DNA of 64,000 nt, taken from Flavobacterium sp. (GTDB taxonomy: Bacteria; Bacteroidota; Bacteroidia; Flavobacteriales; Flavobacteriaceae). The stretch's first letter is position 1, and the number at the start of each line of letters is the position of its first letter. The notes under the pieces are model-generated. The model had not been told where the DNA came from and did not search any database. It saw only the letters and a list, made by a program, of their open reading frames with translations. The position numbers and the translations under genes were made by a program. Shown here in pieces: positions 26,191-34,871 of the stretch. The stretch is taken from positions 1 through 64,000 of the forward strand of contig NZ_JAGKWP010000001.1 of the NCBI RefSeq assembly GCF_021151785.1, in the 5' to 3' direction.

Positions 26191-26457
26191 TTAAAAGCGA
26201 CCGGTTGCAATGTAGAAAAGTATCCAACCTAAACAACCAATCGCCAATCTCCAAATTAATTTCTTCAATAGTTGATGAGAATATAACTTTCCTCTTTCTA
26301 AATACTCATCTGTATTGTCATTTGATGTTCCTACTTTTTTAGAAATTTTAGTACCTGCAACAGCACTAAGTGATAGTACATAGAGAATGGCTACCCAAGC
26401 AGCATTAGCAAATCCTATAAGCATTAATATCATTCCGATGATTGATAGTGTATCCAT
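26191..26457 (-). CDS. small hypothetical membrane protein
   Basis: 88 residues with two hydrophobic helices: SIIGMILMLIGFANAAWVAILYVLSL at the N-terminus and LIWRLAIGCLGWILFYIATG at the C-terminus, joined by a polar, Lys-rich loop. No family recognised. It lies between two unknown genes on the same strand, with 22 nt to the next and 55 nt from the previous, so co-transcription is likely. Confidence 0.6.
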   Translation of the reverse strand: MDTLSIIGMILMLIGFANAAWVAILYVLSLSAVAGTKISKKVGTSNDNTDEYLERGKLYSHQLLKKLIWRLAIGCLGWILFYIATGRF

Positions 26458-26512
26458 TTTATTTTTTTAGTATGGTGATTTATTTACTCCTATTTTTTTG
26501 TAGAAAGACAAG

Positions 26513-27061
26513 TTATTTTGACACAGTAGCTTTAGCTGCTTCATACATTACTTTGATGTCTTCGTCACTATATTTTGTAAACTTATCAGGGGATTTGTCA
26601 TAAGACATTCCTTCTGTAATTGTGATTGCTTTATCTCCTGATTTTACACCATAAAAGAAACTTAGTCCTGATTCACTTCTTTTCAGAAAACCATTTTGCT
26701 CATCTGATTCGAATTTTTTAAATCCTGGACTTAACTCAGAGTCACTAGCTAATATTTTAAGGTCAGCTATTTTTTCTGCAATGCTATTGTATTTTTCATC
26801 TTCATTAAAAGGATTAGAAAAATCTTCTTTGATGAATGTAATTTTAAAATATTTGCCACCATAAACTACAATGTTGTTTCCGTCCTGAATAATTTTAGCT
26901 CCCTTTGGGGCTTTTGTTATTACATTTATTCCTTTACTACTTAAATCAAAATCAATTAAATCTGATGTTTTGTAATGGATATCAATATTGTTGTTTTTTG
27001 AAGTTTGAGCTTGAGAAATAGTAAATCCTAATAGTAGAAATAGTAGATTAATTTTTTTCAT
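26513..27061 (-). CDS. secreted hypothetical protein
   Basis: 182 residues. A signal peptide (MKKINLLFLLLGFTISQAQ) points to export, with cleavage near residue 19. The mature part begins with an asparagine-rich stretch and has beta segments (NIVVYGGKYFKITFI) and a C-terminal Lys/Asp-rich tail. No lipobox or sorting domain is present. It is the first gene of a three-gene unit with two membrane proteins. A TAGTTTTG -7 element on the minus strand at 27102-27109 gives a 40-nt leader. Function unknown. Confidence 0.65.
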   Translation of the reverse strand: MKKINLLFLLLGFTISQAQTSKNNNIDIHYKTSDLIDFDLSSKGINVITKAPKGAKIIQDGNNIVVYGGKYFKITFIKEDFSNPFNEDEKYNSIAEKIADLKILASDSELSPGFKKFESDEQNGFLKRSESGLSFFYGVKSGDKAITITEGMSYDKSPDKFTKYSDEDIKVMYEAAKATVSK

Positions 27062-27436
27062 TGTGTTTACAGGTTATAAGTTAGTTTGTATTTATTTCAT
27101 TCAAAACTAGAAGAAGTGTATTAACTAACCAATTTATCTATTGGACTATTTATAAAAAATCATAAACTTTAAATTGTATATATACTTGTTTTTCAAAAGG
27201 TTATTTTTATTATAAGACTTTTATATGAGCTAAATGTGAGATAGTGTTTGGCCTTAATTTATGTTGAATTATTGTGCTAGGAACGTGCATTAAAAAATAG
27301 TTTTGAATAGTCTTGTTTAGGATATTAGCTAAGAAATAAAATATTACTAAATAGGGATTGTGAATAGATTGTAATATTATTTTTAATTAAAATAATAAAA
27401 GAGTTAGTTTTGAGTTATAGTAAAAAACATTTAATC
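27062..27436. promoter_or_regulatory. divergent intergenic region with two promoters
   Basis: This 375-nt AT-rich gap has no plausible gene. Minus-strand TAGTTTTG (27102-27109) serves the unknown three-gene unit. Plus-strand TAGTTTTG (27405-27412) serves the TlpA-like gene and lies across its TTG codon at 27410, so the real start is ATG 27437. Nothing further is recognised between them. Confidence 0.5.
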
Positions 27437-28210
27437 ATGAGAAAATATTTATTTTTATTTTTAATTTATGCTGGTGTATTACAAGCACAACAATTTCAAT
27501 TTTTAAGTAAAAATGCAAAAGAATTAACACTAACTGAATTTCAAGCGTATAAATCTAAAGATTCACTATGGGTCATAGAAAGTTTTTTAGAAAACGGTAA
27601 AAAATATAACAAAGTGTTTATCGACTCGATTGTAAAAACTAAAACTTTTGGGAAGTATAAACAGCATTTTTTTAGAGATACTATTGAGAATACTTTTACT
27701 ATTGTATTAAGAAAAATGAGTGATGACGAAATTAAGAAAAGAAATGAGGAGCTAAATGCAAAAGTTGAAGGAGATAAAAAAAATAAAAAAATGATGCTGG
27801 GGAAATCTATGCAAAATCTTGTTTTTAAAGACATGGATGGTGCAGTTTACACTTCAGAAGAATTAAAAGGAAAAGTAGTTGTTGTGAATTTTTGGTTTAC
27901 AAAATGCGTCCCGTGCATTAGGGAAATACCCGATTTAAATGCATTGAAAAAAGAGTTTGGTACAGATCAGGTGCTTTATTTTGCGATAACCTATGATAAT
28001 AAAGATTTGATTAATGAATTTGTAAAAAAACACCCCATTGATTTTACAATAATTCCTGAAGATAAGAATTCAATTAATCAGTTTTTAGTTGGTTTTTATC
28101 CCACTAATTTTATACTAGATCAAGCAGGAAAAGTAGTTTTTGTTAATGACTTTTTTATGCAAAACATGTTTAAAGACATGAGAAAAACAATAAAGAAATG
28201 TTTAAATTAG
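27437..28210 (+). CDS. TlpA-like thiol-disulfide oxidoreductase, exported
   Basis: 257 residues from ATG 27437. A signal peptide ends at VLQAQ. A poorly conserved N-terminal region of about 110 residues precedes an AhpC/TSA-TlpA thioredoxin domain: FKDMDGAVYTSEELKGKVVVVNFWFTKC... with the redox motif CVPC, EIPDLN after it, and FYPTNFILD for the cis-Pro loop. Such proteins reduce disulfides in the periplasm, for example during cytochrome c maturation; the partner is unknown. It stands alone, ended by a strong terminator shared with hemD. Confidence 0.88.
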   Translation: MRKYLFLFLIYAGVLQAQQFQFLSKNAKELTLTEFQAYKSKDSLWVIESFLENGKKYNKVFIDSIVKTKTFGKYKQHFFRDTIENTFTIVLRKMSDDEIKKRNEELNAKVEGDKKNKKMMLGKSMQNLVFKDMDGAVYTSEELKGKVVVVNFWFTKCVPCIREIPDLNALKKEFGTDQVLYFAITYDNKDLINEFVKKHPIDFTIIPEDKNSINQFLVGFYPTNFILDQAGKVVFVNDFFMQNMFKDMRKTIKKCLN

Positions 28211-28216
28211 TAAAAT

Positions 28217-28249
28217 AAAAAAAGCGTTTAAATTTTAAACGCTTTTTTT
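28217..28249 (+). terminator. bidirectional terminator between tlpA-like gene and hemD
   Basis: AGCGTTTAAA and TTTAAACGCT form a 10-bp stem flanked by A7 and T7 tracts, so it can work on both strands. Confidence 0.85.
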
Positions 28250-28255
28250 AGAATA

Positions 28256-29014
28256 TTATTTGGTTTTATTAACTTCGGCAACATATTTTTCCAAAGCTCC
28301 AGTCATTGATGGTGTTCCAGGAGCAGGAGCCATTATATCAATACGAAGTCCGTGTTCTAAAGCTTCTTTTTTTGTGGTTTCTCCAAAAACAGCTATTCTA
28401 GTATTGTTTTGTTGAAAATCAGGAAAGTTCTTAAACAATGATTTAATCCCTGTTGGGCTAAAGAAAGCTAAAACGTCATAATAAACATCTTTCAAATCTG
28501 ATAAATCGCTCATTACTGTTTTGTAGAAAATACCTTGCTTCCAATCTACTTTTAAACTTTCTAATGTTTGAGGCACATCAGCATTTAATTGATCTGTATT
28601 AGGTAACAAGAATTTTTCATCTTTATACTTTTTGATTAATGGGGCTAAATCAGCAAATTCTTTTTGACCTACATAAATCTTTCTTTTTCTATATACTACA
28701 TATTTTTGTAAATAAAAGGCAATAGCCTCTGCTTGACAAAAATATTTTAAATCTTCCGGAACTTTATAACGCATTTCCTCTGCTACTCTAAAAAAGTGGT
28801 CTACAGAATTTTTGCTAGTAAAAATAATGGCAGTATAATTTTTTAAATCGATTTTTTGTGCTCTAATTTCTTTCGCAGGAACGCCTTCCACATGAATAAA
28901 TGGTCTAAAATCAACTTTAACCTTCCATTTATTTTGCAGGTCGAAATAAGGGGAGTTTTCCACCTTTGGCTCTGGTTGTGAAACCAAAATAGTTTTCACT
29001 TTCAAATTTGACAT
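28256..29014 (-). CDS. hemD: uroporphyrinogen-III synthase
   Basis: 252 residues from ATG 29014; a TTG at 29023 is the other option. It closes hydroxymethylbilane to uroporphyrinogen III in heme biosynthesis. The family is recognised from the two-lobe pattern: KTILVSQPEP at the start, AIIFTSKNSVDHFF in lobe one, and VLAFFSPTGIKSLFKNF with RIAVFGETTKKEALEHGL in lobe two. Sequence conservation in this family is low, so the call relies on these segments and on the conserved link with DUF4271, which ends 12 nt upstream. Confidence 0.9.
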   Translation of the reverse strand: MSNLKVKTILVSQPEPKVENSPYFDLQNKWKVKVDFRPFIHVEGVPAKEIRAQKIDLKNYTAIIFTSKNSVDHFFRVAEEMRYKVPEDLKYFCQAEAIAFYLQKYVVYRKRKIYVGQKEFADLAPLIKKYKDEKFLLPNTDQLNADVPQTLESLKVDWKQGIFYKTVMSDLSDLKDVYYDVLAFFSPTGIKSLFKNFPDFQQNNTRIAVFGETTKKEALEHGLRIDIMAPAPGTPSMTGALEKYVAEVNKTK

Positions 29015-29026
29015 ATCTAACAAATA

Positions 29027-29689
29027 CTAATTTTTTGTTATCCAATAATACATGAAATAATACGGTGCTATTTCAAGGGTGCAAAGATACAAAATAAAAT
29101 AAAATATTTTACCTATGATTATTTTTTGATAAGTCTTTATCAAAAAGTAATAAGTAAGCACGTTGTAAAGCACAAAAACACCGAGAATTATATAAAATAC
29201 TAACTGAATTGGCGTTTGATTATAATATAAAAAAATATTTATAGGCAATAATACTAAACCTAAAAAAGCACGATAATTAACTTTAACTAAATTAAATTGT
29301 TCTACGAAACTTTCAACATTTAAAGTAGTTCCAACAATCTTTTCAATCAAAAATTTAGATAAAATAAAAACAAAGAGAAAAGTAAATATCTGAATGAAGG
29401 AAATGTAATTATCTGTTTTTGTATAATTAAAATAACTTAAAAGCAATAAAATGAAAAAAGAAAAAGAAATCAATTGGATGATGAACATAGAAATAGTAAA
29501 CCAGTTCATTAAATTACTCGTGTCTTTATAAATTTTGTTGTACTTATCTGAAATTCCTAATTTAAGAAATTCATTAAAACGAACCTCAAAAACAGTTTTA
29601 TTGGTAGCAATAATTATGGCGGCTAAAACAAACAGAATAGTAGCCCAATCTTTATTTACCAGTATACGTTCAATAAGTAATATATTCAT
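29027..29689 (-). CDS. DUF4271 membrane protein
   Basis: 220 residues with about six hydrophobic helices and a short N-terminal LIERILVNKDW segment. This fits DUF4271, a Bacteroidota family regularly located next to hemD. Its function is unknown; a role in heme or envelope metabolism is only suggested by position. Its promoter, with correct -33 and -7 elements, ends four bases before the ATG. The gene is the first of the operon with hemD. Confidence 0.85.
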   Translation of the reverse strand: MNILLIERILVNKDWATILFVLAAIIIATNKTVFEVRFNEFLKLGISDKYNKIYKDTSNLMNWFTISMFIIQLISFSFFILLLLSYFNYTKTDNYISFIQIFTFLFVFILSKFLIEKIVGTTLNVESFVEQFNLVKVNYRAFLGLVLLPINIFLYYNQTPIQLVFYIILGVFVLYNVLTYYFLIKTYQKIIIGKIFYFILYLCTLEIAPYYFMYYWITKN

Positions 29690-29693
29690 GGTG

Positions 29694-29721
29694 CAAAAGT
29701 AACAAAAATATTTGCTATCAA
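29694..29721 (-). promoter_or_regulatory. canonical promoter of DUF4271-hemD, leaderless geometry
   Basis: On the minus strand TTG (29721-29719), a 17-nt spacer and TACTTTTG (29701-29694) match the Bacteroidota promoter fully. Four bases separate it from ATG 29689, so transcription should start at the start codon. Confidence 0.75.
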
Positions 29722-29761
29722 TAATTATAAAATTATTAAGATTTAGAATGTAAAAAAAGCA

Positions 29762-29769
29762 TAATTTTG
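29762..29769 (+). promoter_or_regulatory. -7 element of the mannosyltransferase operon
   Basis: TAATTTTG matches TAnnTTTG and lies 18 nt before ATG 29788. Confidence 0.5.
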
Positions 29770-29787
29770 CAAAGTAAATAAATTGAT

Positions 29788-30510
29788 ATGTCTGCTGGTA
29801 TAGTTATCATTCCCACTTATAACGAAATAGAAAATATTGAAAGAATTATTCATGCGGTTTTTCAGTTGCCCTCTTCCTTTCATTTGTTAATTGTTGATGA
29901 TAATTCACCCGATGGGACAGCAGCTAAAGTTAAAGAATTACAAATCAAGTATAATGACCGTCTTTTTCTTGAGGTTCGACAAAAAAAATCTGGATTAGGA
30001 ACAGCTTATGTTCACGGTTTCAAATGGGCGCTAAGTCATAATTATGAATACATTTATGAAATGGATGCTGATTTTTCTCACAATCCTAATGATTTAGAAA
30101 AATTGTATGAAGCTTGTAAAAATGGGGCTGATTTAGCCATTGGGTCTAGATATTCAAAAGGGGTTAATGTGGTGAATTGGCCCTTAAACCGAGTTTTGAT
30201 GTCTTATTTTGCTTCTGTTTATGTAAAGATGATTACGGGTATGAAAATTCATGACGCCACGGCTGGTTTTATTTGTTACAGACGCAATGTGCTCGAAACG
30301 ATTAATCTTGATAAAATAAAATTTGTAGGTTATGCGTTTCAAATTGAAATGAAGTATCGAGCTTTCGTGAAAAAATTTAAAATAGAAGAAGTGCCTATCA
30401 TTTTTACAGATCGTACTTTAGGTGAATCAAAAATGAGTGGAGCAATTATAAGAGAAGCCGTTTTTGGTGTAATCATGCTTCGAATCAGAAAAATATTTAA
30501 TAGACTTTAA
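29788..30510 (+). CDS. polyprenol monophosphomannose synthase (GT2)
   Basis: 240 residues. It transfers mannose from GDP-mannose to polyprenyl phosphate, making the sugar donor for periplasmic protein or glycan glycosylation. GT-A fold motifs are IIPTYNEIENI (7-17), VDDNSPDGTA (36-45) and EMDADFSHNP (91-100). TAGFICYRR and LGESKMSG are typical of the DPM1 group. It lacks the C-terminal membrane region of some homologues. Flavobacteria O-glycosylate exported proteins, which may be the use. It is the first gene of an operon with dihydroorotase and DUF4296 (9 and 8 nt gaps). Confidence 0.92.
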   Translation: MSAGIVIIPTYNEIENIERIIHAVFQLPSSFHLLIVDDNSPDGTAAKVKELQIKYNDRLFLEVRQKKSGLGTAYVHGFKWALSHNYEYIYEMDADFSHNPNDLEKLYEACKNGADLAIGSRYSKGVNVVNWPLNRVLMSYFASVYVKMITGMKIHDATAGFICYRRNVLETINLDKIKFVGYAFQIEMKYRAFVKKFKIEEVPIIFTDRTLGESKMSGAIIREAVFGVIMLRIRKIFNRL

Positions 30511-30519
30511 TATAAAAAA

Positions 30520-31860
30520 ATGAGTACATTTTTAATTAAAAATGCTAAGATTGTAAATGAAGGCTCTCTTTTTGAAGGGGATGTGTTAATTGAAAATGAA
30601 ATAATTAGCCAAATAGGAGAAAGTATAAGCGCTAAACCAAATTATACTATTGTAGATGCGGAGGGGTCTTTCTTATTACCAGGTGTAATTGATGATCAAG
30701 TACATTTTAGAGAACCAGGATTAACTCACAAAGGAACAATAGCAACCGAAAGTAAGGCGGCAGTAGCTGGTGGAACTACATCTTTTATTGAGCAGCCTAA
30801 TACTGTTCCAAATGCCATTACACAAGAATTATTAGAGCAGAAATATGAGATTGCGCGTCAGTCTTCTTATGCAAATTATTCTTTTATGATGGGTGGTACT
30901 AATACAAATTTAGATGAGTTGCTTAAAACCAATCCAAAAAATGTAGCTGGAATTAAATTGTTTTTGGGTTCATCAACGGGGAACATGTTAGTGGATGACC
31001 AAGAGGCATTAGAGAAAATTTTTTCGTCTACTAAAATGTTAATTGCAGTACATTGTGAAGACGAAGGTACAATCAAAGCTAATTTAGAACAGTACAAAGC
31101 GGAGTATGGTGAAAATATTCCTGTAAAGTTCCATCATTTAATTCGTAGCACGGATGCTTGTTATTTATCTTCTTCTAGAGCTATTGAATTAGCAAAAAAG
31201 ACAGGAGCAAGATTGCATGTTTTCCATTTGTCTACAGCAAAGGAAATGGAGTTGTTTACGAATAAAATTCCATTAGAAGAAAAGCAAATTACCGCTGAGG
31301 TTTGTGTACATCATTTGTGGTTTACAGATAAAGATTATGAAACCAAAGGTTCGCTGATTAAGTGGAATCCTGCCGTAAAAACTCAAGATGATCAAGATGC
31401 TTTATGGAAAGCCCTTTTAGATGATCGAATAGATGTTATTGCTACTGATCACGCTCCACATACATTAGAAGAGAAAAACAATCCTTACACGAGTTCGCCT
31501 TCTGGAGGACCTTTAGTACAACACTCATTAGTTTTAATGATGGAGGCTTATGCGAAAGGGAAAATTTCTGTGGAGAAAATTGTGGAAAAAATGTGTCACA
31601 ATCCGGCTAGGATTTTTAAAATAGAGAAAAGAGGGTTTGTTAGGGAAGGATACTTTGCAGATCTAGTTATTGTAAATCCACATTTACCATGGAATGTTAA
31701 GAAGGAAAATCTATTGTATAAATGTGGTTGGTCTCCGATAGAAGGGATGAACTTAAAATCTAGAGTAACACATACTTTTGTAAATGGTAAATTGGTATAT
31801 CAAAACGGAAAGGTAAAAGAAGTATTAGCAGGTCAGCGTTTAACTTTTGATCGAGAGTAA
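30520..31860 (+). CDS. pyrC: dihydroorotase (class I-like)
   Basis: 446 residues, amidohydrolase superfamily. It cyclises carbamoyl-aspartate to dihydroorotate in pyrimidine synthesis. Visible are HFREPGLTHKGT, GIKLFLGSSTG (Lys147), AVHCEDEG (His179), HVFHLST (His237) and ATDHAPHT (Asp311). The usual first-metal HxH motif is altered: the sequence reads DDQVHFREPG, with Gln60 in place of the first His. I recall this substitution as common in Bacteroidota enzymes, so loss of activity need not follow. Start at ATG 30520, 9 nt after the mannose synthase. Confidence 0.92.
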   Translation: MSTFLIKNAKIVNEGSLFEGDVLIENEIISQIGESISAKPNYTIVDAEGSFLLPGVIDDQVHFREPGLTHKGTIATESKAAVAGGTTSFIEQPNTVPNAITQELLEQKYEIARQSSYANYSFMMGGTNTNLDELLKTNPKNVAGIKLFLGSSTGNMLVDDQEALEKIFSSTKMLIAVHCEDEGTIKANLEQYKAEYGENIPVKFHHLIRSTDACYLSSSRAIELAKKTGARLHVFHLSTAKEMELFTNKIPLEEKQITAEVCVHHLWFTDKDYETKGSLIKWNPAVKTQDDQDALWKALLDDRIDVIATDHAPHTLEEKNNPYTSSPSGGPLVQHSLVLMMEAYAKGKISVEKIVEKMCHNPARIFKIEKRGFVREGYFADLVIVNPHLPWNVKKENLLYKCGWSPIEGMNLKSRVTHTFVNGKLVYQNGKVKEVLAGQRLTFDRE

Positions 31861-31868
31861 TTTTACGT

Positions 31869-32186
31869 ATGAAAAAAACAGTATTTTTTATAGGTTTAGT
31901 TTTAGTTGTTTCTTGTTCAAGAAATCCAGTTCCAAAGCCCGATCGTTTGCTTGATGAAGAAACCATGGAAAACATTATGTATGATGTGGTGATTTTACAA
32001 GGTGCGACAGCAAGTGCCCCTGAACAATTAATTCAAAATAACATCAATTCTAAAGAATACATATACAAAAAGTACAAGATTGATAGTGCTACTTTTCATC
32101 AGAACAATAGGTATTATGCAGCTGATGTTAGAAACTATAAGTTTATGTATAAACGCGTACTAGAGCGTATTCAAAATCATAAATAA
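31869..32186 (+). CDS. DUF4296 lipoprotein
   Basis: 105 residues. The lipoprotein signal has its lipobox at VVSC (Cys16), followed by SRNPVPKPDRLLDEETMENIMYD, the opening typical of DUF4296. The C-terminus reads YKRVLERIQNHK. The family is short, helical and restricted to Bacteroidota, with unknown function. It follows dihydroorotase after 8 nt and ends the operon at a strong terminator. Confidence 0.85.
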   Translation: MKKTVFFIGLVLVVSCSRNPVPKPDRLLDEETMENIMYDVVILQGATASAPEQLIQNNINSKEYIYKKYKIDSATFHQNNRYYAADVRNYKFMYKRVLERIQNHK

Positions 32187-32188
32187 AT

Positions 32189-32217
32189 AAAAAATCACGC
32201 TTTATGCGTGATTTTTT
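32189..32217 (+). terminator. bidirectional terminator
   Basis: AAAAAATCACGC (32189-32200) and GCGTGATTTTTT (32206-32217) form a perfect 12-bp stem with a 5-nt loop, between the DUF4296 gene and the convergent epimerase-family gene. Confidence 0.85.
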
Positions 32218-33211
32218 ATTTAAAGTCTTGGGCTAATTTTGTTAGATAGGATTCCATAGGGGAAAATTCAAACGGTATAGTACTTTTTATTTTTTGTGAA
32301 CTATAGAATTCTTCGTTGTGTAAGGATTGTGCTGCTGCTTTTGTTAATTTTCTTCGAGTAAAAAATAAGGTCGAAAAAATCCAATCCAAACGCCAAATAA
32401 CAGCGGTTAATACTTTTGAAGCATGCCATTTTGGAGGATGAACGTTGAAAGCTTTAGCTAAAATGCAGAACAATTGATGGTAAGTTGGGTTTTCTGCTAC
32501 AAGAATAAAACGCTCTCCAGATATAGGGCTATTCATAAGCAAGTACATAGTTTGAACAACATCTTCTACAGCCACTATTCCTATTTTGCCTTTGGTGTAA
32601 AAAGGTAAACCCTTTTTGATTTTAGTAAAGAATAAACTACTGCCTGAATTTTTGAATCCAGAGCCAAAAATTACACCTGGATTGACAATTACAATTGGTA
32701 ATCCTTCTTGATATCCTCGCCAAACTTCTAACTCGGCTCCGTATTTAGAAATGGAATAATCGCTATAATGGAGTTCATTGTTTCGTTCAGTTTCTTCAGT
32801 AATGCAAAGTTGGTGCTCGGTTCCGTTACCTAAAGCTGCAATTGAACTCACATGACACAGCTTTTCTACTCCAAAAGCCAAACATAGATTAACTACATTA
32901 GCCGTGCCAACAATATTGTTTTTGTAAAGAGCTATATGATCTTTGGGTTCAAAAGAAACCAAAGCAGCACAATGGTAGACCTGTGTTATGTCTTGAAAAG
33001 CTAATTCAAGTGAGGGGATGTCTAGTAAATCAGCTTGAAACCAATCAATTTGTTTAAAAATATGAAGTTGATTTTGCGCCTTAAATAAGTTTTTAATATG
33101 GTCTTTTTTTGCTTCCAATCGGTACAGTGCGCGAATAGGTGTAGCTTCTTTCGACAACAATTGCATCAAATGAAACCCAACTAAACCGGTAGCGCCTGTA
33201 ATTAAAATCAT
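32216..33211 (-). CDS. NAD-dependent epimerase/dehydratase family protein
   Basis: 331 residues, extended short-chain dehydrogenase. The NAD(P) motif is TGATGLVGFH (about 5-14), the catalytic Ser/Tyr/Lys region includes HVSSIAALG and YSISKYGAE, and IVNPGVIFGSG follows. Substrates of such proteins range from nucleotide sugars to 3-beta-hydroxysteroids and dihydroflavonols; the sequence does not decide. It stands alone with 144 nt upstream to the divergent asnS. Confidence 0.88.
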   Translation of the reverse strand: MILITGATGLVGFHLMQLLSKEATPIRALYRLEAKKDHIKNLFKAQNQLHIFKQIDWFQADLLDIPSLELAFQDITQVYHCAALVSFEPKDHIALYKNNIVGTANVVNLCLAFGVEKLCHVSSIAALGNGTEHQLCITEETERNNELHYSDYSISKYGAELEVWRGYQEGLPIVIVNPGVIFGSGFKNSGSSLFFTKIKKGLPFYTKGKIGIVAVEDVVQTMYLLMNSPISGERFILVAENPTYHQLFCILAKAFNVHPPKWHASKVLTAVIWRLDWIFSTLFFTRRKLTKAAAQSLHNEEFYSSQKIKSTIPFEFSPMESYLTKLAQDFK

Positions 33212-33324
33212 GAGGTAAAAATAGGGAAAATGCCCTAATCAAGCAATAAAAAAGCGGTTTAATGTCGTTTTATAAAATGCTTTGAATGTGCGTATCAACA
33301 TTTTATTAACTCATTTTTTCGCAC

Positions 33325-33332
33325 TATATTTG
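33325..33332 (+). promoter_or_regulatory. -7 element of the asnS promoter
   Basis: TATATTTG matches the consensus exactly and gives a leader of about 20 nt before ATG 33356. A four-codon ATG...TAG mini-frame (33341-33352) lies in the leader. Confidence 0.5.
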
Positions 33333-33355
33333 CACTTTTAATGAAAAGATAGGAA

Positions 33356-34792
33356 ATGAAACATACTAAGATTGTTGATTTATTAAACAACACCAAAACG
33401 TTACAAGAAGTAACCGCTAAAGGATGGGTACGTACATTTAGAAATAACCAATTTATTGCGTTGAACGACGGTTCAACTATTCATAATATTCAGTGTGTTG
33501 TTGATTTTGAAAACACCCCTGAAGAAACATTAAAAAGAATTACTACTGGTGCTGCCATTTGTGTAAAAGGTACGTTGGTTGAAAGTCAAGGTGCTGGTCA
33601 AAATGTTGAAATTCAAGTAGCTTCATTAGAAATTTTAGGTGATTCGGATGCGGAAAAATTTCCAATGCAACCCAAACGCCATTCGCTTGAATTTTTACGT
33701 GAAAATGCCCATTTACGTGTAAGAACTAATGTTTTTGGTGCCATTATGCGTGTGCGTTCAGCTTTGTCGTTTGCAGTGCATCAATACTTCCAACAAAAAG
33801 GATTCGTATATGTAAATACACCCATTATTACAGGATCGGATGCAGAAGGTGCAGGCGAAATGTTTCAAGTAACCGCGTTACCTTTAGATGGTTCGGCACC
33901 GAGAAATGAAGATGGAAGTATTAATTATAAAGAGGATTTCTTCGGAAAACAAACAAACTTAACCGTTTCTGGTCAGTTAGAAGGAGAAACATTTGCTATG
34001 GCTTTAGGTCAGATTTATACTTTCGGACCTACATTCCGTGCAGAAAATTCAAATACATCACGTCACTTAGCTGAATTTTGGATGATTGAACCTGAAGTGG
34101 CATTCAATGATTTAGCAGACAATATGGATTTGGCCGAAGATTTTATTAAATATGTAATAAAATATGCTGTGGATCATTGTGCAGATGATTTAAAGTTCTT
34201 AGATGAACGTTTTGCTCAAGAAGAAAAACAAAAACCGCAGGCAGATCGCAGCGAAATGACTTTGTTAGAAAAATTAAATTTTGTTTTAGAAAATAATTTT
34301 AAGCGTGTTTCGTATACAGAGGCAATTGATATTCTGAAAGATTCTACACCTAACAAGAAAAAGAAATTCCAATATTTAATTGAAGAATGGGGCGCAGATT
34401 TACAATCGGAACACGAACGTTTCTTAGTTGAAAAACACTTCAAATGTCCGGTTATTTTATTTGATTATCCAGCAAAAATTAAAGCGTTTTACATGCGTTT
34501 AAATGAAGATGGAAAAACGGTAAGAGCCATGGATATTTTATTCCCTGGTATCGGCGAAATTGTAGGAGGTTCTCAACGAGAAGAACGTTATGAGGTATTG
34601 GTAGAAAAAATGCAAGCGTTAGGAATCGATGAAGAAGAGTTGTGGTGGTATTTAGATACGAGACGATTTGGATCAGCCGTACACTCTGGTTTCGGGTTAG
34701 GATTTGAGCGTTTGGTATTATTCGTTACAGGTATGACAAACATTAGAGACGTTATTCCTTTCCCAAGAACACCACAAAACGCAGAATTTTAA
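33356..34792 (+). CDS. asnS: asparagine--tRNA ligase
   Basis: 478 residues. It charges tRNA-Asn. An N-terminal OB-fold ([18 protein letters not shown], about 22-39) binds the anticodon. The class II catalytic core shows [18 protein letters not shown], the motif 2 region [21 protein letters not shown] and the motif 3 region [17 protein letters not shown]. Length is normal. The presence of GAGEMF and absence of aspartyl-type GAD insertion separate it from AspRS. Confidence 0.96.
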   Translation: MKHTKIVDLLNNTKTLQEVTAKGWVRTFRNNQFIALNDGSTIHNIQCVVDFENTPEETLKRITTGAAICVKGTLVESQGAGQNVEIQVASLEILGDSDAEKFPMQPKRHSLEFLRENAHLRVRTNVFGAIMRVRSALSFAVHQYFQQKGFVYVNTPIITGSDAEGAGEMFQVTALPLDGSAPRNEDGSINYKEDFFGKQTNLTVSGQLEGETFAMALGQIYTFGPTFRAENSNTSRHLAEFWMIEPEVAFNDLADNMDLAEDFIKYVIKYAVDHCADDLKFLDERFAQEEKQKPQADRSEMTLLEKLNFVLENNFKRVSYTEAIDILKDSTPNKKKKFQYLIEEWGADLQSEHERFLVEKHFKCPVILFDYPAKIKAFYMRLNEDGKTVRAMDILFPGIGEIVGGSQREERYEVLVEKMQALGIDEEELWWYLDTRRFGSAVHSGFGLGFERLVLFVTGMTNIRDVIPFPRTPQNAEF

Positions 34793-34871
34793 AAAACAGT
34801 TGTTTCAAGTTTAAAGTTTCATGCTATTGTTTAGTTTGAAACTTTTGACTTTTAATTTTTGACTTGAAAAT

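Noticed and set aside
33341..33352. Regulatory mini-ORF in the asnS leader
   Set aside because: An ATG followed by a stop after three codons is likely by chance in an AT-rich leader; no Asn codons or attenuator hairpin are seen.
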